Assembly: GCA_022606135.1 (NCBI GenBank)
Contig: JABYQN010000004.1
Coordinates: 2,356,001-2,420,000 of the forward strand
DNA: 64,000 bases
Source of the DNA: Fomes fomentarius
Taxonomy: Eukaryota; Basidiomycota; Agaricomycetes; Polyporales; Polyporaceae
Direction: 5' to 3'
This document shows positions 60,658 through 64,000 of this stretch, piece by piece (position 1 is the first letter of the stretch; each line of letters starts with the position of its first letter). The notes beneath the pieces are model-generated. The model saw only the letters and a program-made list of their open reading frames with translations, did no database searches and had not been told where the DNA came from. The translations under genes and the position numbers were made by a program.

Positions 60658-61609
60658 GTCTAGAGTGAATGTGATAGGCGTGACAGGGGGTGCAGTGACG
60701 ATAGGAGGAGGAAGGTAGACTGGAGGAAGAGGACTTGAATCGACAGGAGGGGAGTTTCCGAAGAGAGATCGGAGATAGAAATTAGGACGAGACGAGGAGG
60801 GCTGTGCGTGAGTTTCTTCCTGAAGATAGGGAAGAGGAACTCCATGTTGTGGGTCGGTGTCCTGCTGCCAAGTTGCTGGATATGCCCAGTGGAAGGTCAA
60901 TTCGTACGGAAGAGGGAGTTGATTGTAGCGATTGGGACAGAGCTGTACGTCGCACTGATCCCACTCCTGCTCTCCGTCGTCGTAGACGTAGTGATAATGA
61001 TTGACCTGATCGTCTAGATCGAAGAGATGGGGCTGTTCCGAGCAATCAAACGCTGATGCAGTAAAATGATGCTCTGCAAGTTCAGTGGTGACTTCAGCTT
61101 CAGAGTCGGAGCTGAGCTGAGGACTATTGGCAGTAGTAGGCAGCTCCAGTACGATGGTTCAGAGAAAAACGCGATGATTGACTTGCCACGTGCAAGATCT
61201 GGTAGAGAGGAACACCTATTGAGGTGAGCCAGAAGGTCAGGAAGCCGATATTCCCAACAATCCAGATAGAAGTCGCCAACTGTGCCCAAGAAAAGCTATA
61301 CAAGTCTAGGTATCAAAAAGAGTATAGTAAGGAGGGTCCGAACGGTTGTCCTCCGGTCCAAAGGTGATAACCACCCCGGCTACAACAGCTGGCGGGCGCA
61401 AGTGCGTGGCCTGGCTGAGGATACTTGAAAACCCGTGTGCCACGAAAGCACCAAAGGTTGTACAAAGATACTAGATAGCAACTACTAAAAGCGCTCAGGG
61501 CTGCGTCACAAGCGCAGTAAAGTCCCCCTGGCAGCAGTGTCGGAGGGCACAGTCAAGAGTTAGGGAAAGTGGAGGAGAGTGCACAGGCAGAGAGTCGACA
61601 GAGGAGCAA
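60658..61609 (-). other. Copia element A leader with an in-frame coding-like stretch
   Basis: Reading from about 61150 to 60658 on the minus strand gives an open, Pro-rich frame (PPVYLPPPIVTAPPVTP) in phase with the gag ATG beyond the LINE. A further piece (GDFYLDCWEYRLPDLLAHL) lies one frame over near 61280. It may be an N-terminal gag extension or a remnant ORF; I do not recognise it. Confidence 0.45.
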
Positions 61610-61635
61610 CTGATTAGAGCGCAGGGCTCATAACC
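61610..61635 (-). promoter_or_regulatory. Copia primer-binding site (half tRNA-iMet type)
   Basis: On the minus strand, directly after the LTR end TTCATCA, the sequence runs GGTTATGAGCCCTGCGCTCT. Its complement (AGAGCGCAGGGCTCATAACC) looks like the D-arm to anticodon loop of an initiator tRNA-Met. Copia-type elements use such an internal half-tRNA primer. Confidence 0.65.
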
Positions 61636-62186
61636 TGATGAACTCTGAACCTGTAAGGCGAGGAGCAACTGTAAGTCACAACAAAGAGAGATCTTCAGTC
61701 AGTGAGCGAACAACTATATTGCATAGTGAAGTACCTGTAAGTCACAACAAAGAGAGACTACAAGTACTAAGTCAGTAAGAAGTAGTAGAGCATATGTAGG
61801 TAAGAGACTTACTCTTCAGTCAGTGAGCGAACGACTGAAGAGCAGAGGCAAAGAAGGGACTGCTTATATACATGAGGGATGAGTCCATGAGTCAGCGGAT
61901 AAAGCAGTCACATGTAGCCATAAGACAATGAGTCAGAGTCCGTATTGGCGTATGAGTCAGATACAGTCATAGCATGAGTCAGACATAAGGTCTAGAAGAG
62001 TCCGGTGCAGTGTAGAACGCACTGGTACGCACAGGAATGCACAGTCATATGGCCATGGGAAAGTACAGTAGGAAAACAAAGGAAACCATATATAGTAAGA
62101 AGGAACACAGCCTATCTAATCATATGACCATAAACAAGTGTACACAACTCCGGTCCGAGCACAGCCGGTAGTCCGGAAGTTCAACA
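61636..62186 (-). repeat. Copia LTR 2 (5' LTR of element A)
   Basis: 551 bp, identical on reading to LTR 1. Its outer edge abuts ctccagagtcgcc of the inverted PKS segment. Confidence 0.95.
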
Positions 62187-63263
62187 CTCCAGAGTCGCCA
62201 CAGACCATGGAACTGATCTGAGTGCGAACGGATATCGTGGGATTGGTCCGGTGTACGTAGTGGCACTGCCGTATAAGACATCGAACTCAACGACACCGTG
62301 GCCAGCGGTGACCACCTTCCCGAGAGAGGTCACGAACTTGAACATCTCGATACCAGGCTCCAGCATGCGAGGTCGATGGAATGGACAGGTGATTGTGATG
62401 TTATTGTGGTGCTGACTCATCGTCTGCAGATATGCTGCCAGGACTGGGTGAGGCCTGATTTTGATGAATGTTGCAGACTTGTTCCTAGAGAGCAGAGCTT
62501 GAATGGCATCCTTGAATTGGACGGCCCCCAACATGCCATCCCAATAGTATGCTGCGTCGAATGCATGGTCAAAGACTCTCCCGGTGACAGTCGAGTATAC
62601 TGTGACTGTAGGAGGGGAGACGTCGTGGCGAGAGAACACATCAGCGACGAGCTTCTCGAATGCTGCATGACAGAGTTCCATTATCTTGAAGTGGACAGGA
62701 ACATGTGTCTTGAGCTTTCGAGCAAAGATGCCCACCGCAGACACCTTCGTGACAGCGAAGTCGATATGGGACTCGGTTCCAGACAAAGTAACTGCATCAG
62801 GAGCATTGAAGCATCCAACGATTAGCACGTCTGTCCCAAGCTCTCCGTTCACCTCGTTGATGATCCGCTGCGCATCCTTGGCAGAGCAAGTGACAGCGGC
62901 CATCATTCCTCTGGCTTCCTCAACAAGAGACAACACCTGTCCTCGCGTGATCGCAAGCTCGAGTGCAGCAGATTTGGAAGCTGCTCCAGATGCAGAGAGC
63001 ACTGCTGTCTCTCCGGCGGAATGTCCGATGACTATGTCGGGCGAGACACCGACTGCCGCAAGAGTGTCGACTAGCGCGAGCTGGAGCATAGTCAGCGCTG
63101 GGAGAACAATTGATATGGGCCACTGGTCTTCAAGTGCGTCTGGGGTCCCTGTAGAATCAGCGGAGAACAGTCCCGTGCTTTCAATCAGAGAACTCCCGAC
63201 GACAGACGCGTAAACCTTGTCGAGTGCGAGAACACTCTCTCGGAATGGAATGCATGCCTTGTA
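62187..63263 (-). pseudogene. PKS acyltransferase segment, inverted relative to its 5' part
   Basis: Reads on the minus strand from 63263: TACAAGGCATGC continues the codons cut at 48929 (GKDLYK then ACIPFRESVLALDK). AT marks: DIVIGHSAGETA with the active Ser (about 63010-63028), ITRGQVLSLVEEARGMMA, APDAVTLSGT, VPVHFKIMELCHAAFEKLV, YYWDGMLGAVQF, EIRP-like FIKIRPHPVL and a YTGPIPRYPF linker. It ends at VATLE against the copia LTR at 62186. No stop or frameshift inside. It has no promoter or start of its own here; the rest of the synthase should lie right of the window. Confidence 0.92.
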
Positions 63264-64000
63264 TGTTGAACTTCCGGACTACCGGCTGTGCTCGGACCGG
63301 AGTTGTGTACACTTGTTTATGGTCATATGATTAGATAGGCTGTGTTCCTTCTTACTATATATGGTTTCCTTTGTTTTCCTACTGTACTTTCCCATGGCCA
63401 TATGACTGTGCATTCCTGTGCGTACCAGTGCGTTCTACACTGCACCGGACTCTTCTAGACCTTATGTCTGACTCATGCTATGACTGTATCTGACTCATAC
63501 GCCAATACGGACTCTGACTCATTGTCTTATGGCTACATGTGACTGCTTTATCCGCTGACTCATGGACTCATCCCTCATGTATATAAGCAGTCCCTTCTTT
63601 GCCTCTGCTCTTCAGTCGTTCGCTCACTGACTGAAGAGTAAGTCTCTTACCTACATATGCTCTACTACTTCTTACTGACTTAGTACTTGTAGTCTCTCTT
63701 TGTTGTGACTTACAGGTACTTCACTATGCAATATAGTTGTTCGCTCACTGACTGAAGATCTCTCTTTGTTGTGACTTACAGTTGCTCCTCGCCTTACAGG
63801 TTCAGAGTTCATCAGGTTATGAGCCCTGCGCTCTAATCAGTTGCTCCTCTGTCGACTCTCTGCCTGTGCACTCTCCTCCACTTTCCCTAACTCTTGACTG
63901 TGCCCTCCGACACTGCTGCCAGGGGGACTTTACTGCGCTTGTGACGCAGCCCTGAGCGCTTTTAGTAGTTGCTATCTAGTATCTTTGTACAACCTTTGGT
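63264..64000 (+). mobile_element. Copia element B, 5' LTR and leader (runs off the window)
   Basis: LTR 63264-63814 (551 bp) is the exact reverse complement of LTRs 1 and 2 on reading. The primer site GGTTATGAGCCCTGCGCTCT (63815-63834) and the leader to 64000 are the reverse complement of 61450-61635. So a second copia copy, in opposite orientation to element A, starts here. Confidence 0.93.

Larger units (their letters stand above)
48930..62186 (-). mobile_element. Ty1/copia element A with nested LINE and small insertion
   Basis: LTRs 48930-49480 and 61636-62186, each 551 bp (on the minus strand TGTTGA...TCATCA) and identical as far as I can read. Minus-strand order: primer site at 61635, leader, gag (start about 54049), zinc knuckle, protease, integrase, RT, RNase H, polypurine tract (aagtgggag) beside the left LTR. 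A LINE (54106-60657) sits just upstream of gag and a 274-bp insertion splits the zinc knuckle. The flanks do not match each other (tacaa/ctcca). Confidence 0.95.

Noticed and set aside
1..64000. tRNA, rRNA or CRISPR-like arrays
   Set aside because: No cloverleaf with paired arms and no regularly spaced short repeats were seen; the tRNA-like sequence at 61610 is only the complement of a primer site.

Overview
The window looks like a piece of an Agaricomycete (wood-decay type basidiomycete) nuclear genome. Host genes carry many 40-70 nt GT-AG introns, and the families seen (class 3 lipases, a CmcJ-like oxidoreductase, a DUF6534-like membrane protein, an HR-type polyketide synthase, an NRPS-like reductase domain) are common in such fungi. 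About half of the sequence is retrotransposon. The exact species cannot be told from sequence alone.

Layout. 1-3772 is a nearly identical copy of 30039-33810: the 3' end of an MFS transporter, a CmcJ-like gene on the minus strand, and the first exon of a class 3 lipase. Copy A ends inside the lipase at a junction carrying a 48-bp inverted scrap of MFS exon; copy B runs on into a complete lipase (33459-34722), followed by a second lipase (35920-37161). Between the copies lie a truncated copia-type LTR (4892-5450), Ty3/gypsy element 1 on the minus strand (5451-14136), an inverted gag fragment (14137-14600), Ty3/gypsy element 2 on the plus strand (14649-23565, 5-bp target duplication), a quiet spacer, an alpha-oxoamine synthase-like gene (25653-27100), a decayed GH105/GH88-like glycosidase and the MFS gene. 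From 37 kb on there is an aldehyde dehydrogenase fragment, a DUF6534-like membrane protein, a dead aldehyde dehydrogenase gene, an NRPS-like reductase fragment and the start of a polyketide synthase (KS domain).

The polyketide synthase is broken at 48929 by a Ty1/copia element (48930-62186) that carries a Tad-type LINE (54106-60657) and a small poly(A) insertion (53108-53381). The next stretch of the same synthase (AT domain) follows, but on the opposite strand (62187-63263), and abuts a third identical LTR in reversed orientation (63264-63814). The 5-bp target duplication tacaa is split between the two far ends. This is what an inversion of the AT segment by recombination between two oppositely oriented copia copies would leave.

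A second theme is the way genes die here. Of 19 in-frame premature stops I could place in five elements or genes, 18 are TGA and one is TAG, often where the family needs Arg. That points to CGA-to-TGA change at CpG sites, the expected trace of methyl-CpG deamination, and not to CpA-directed RIP.
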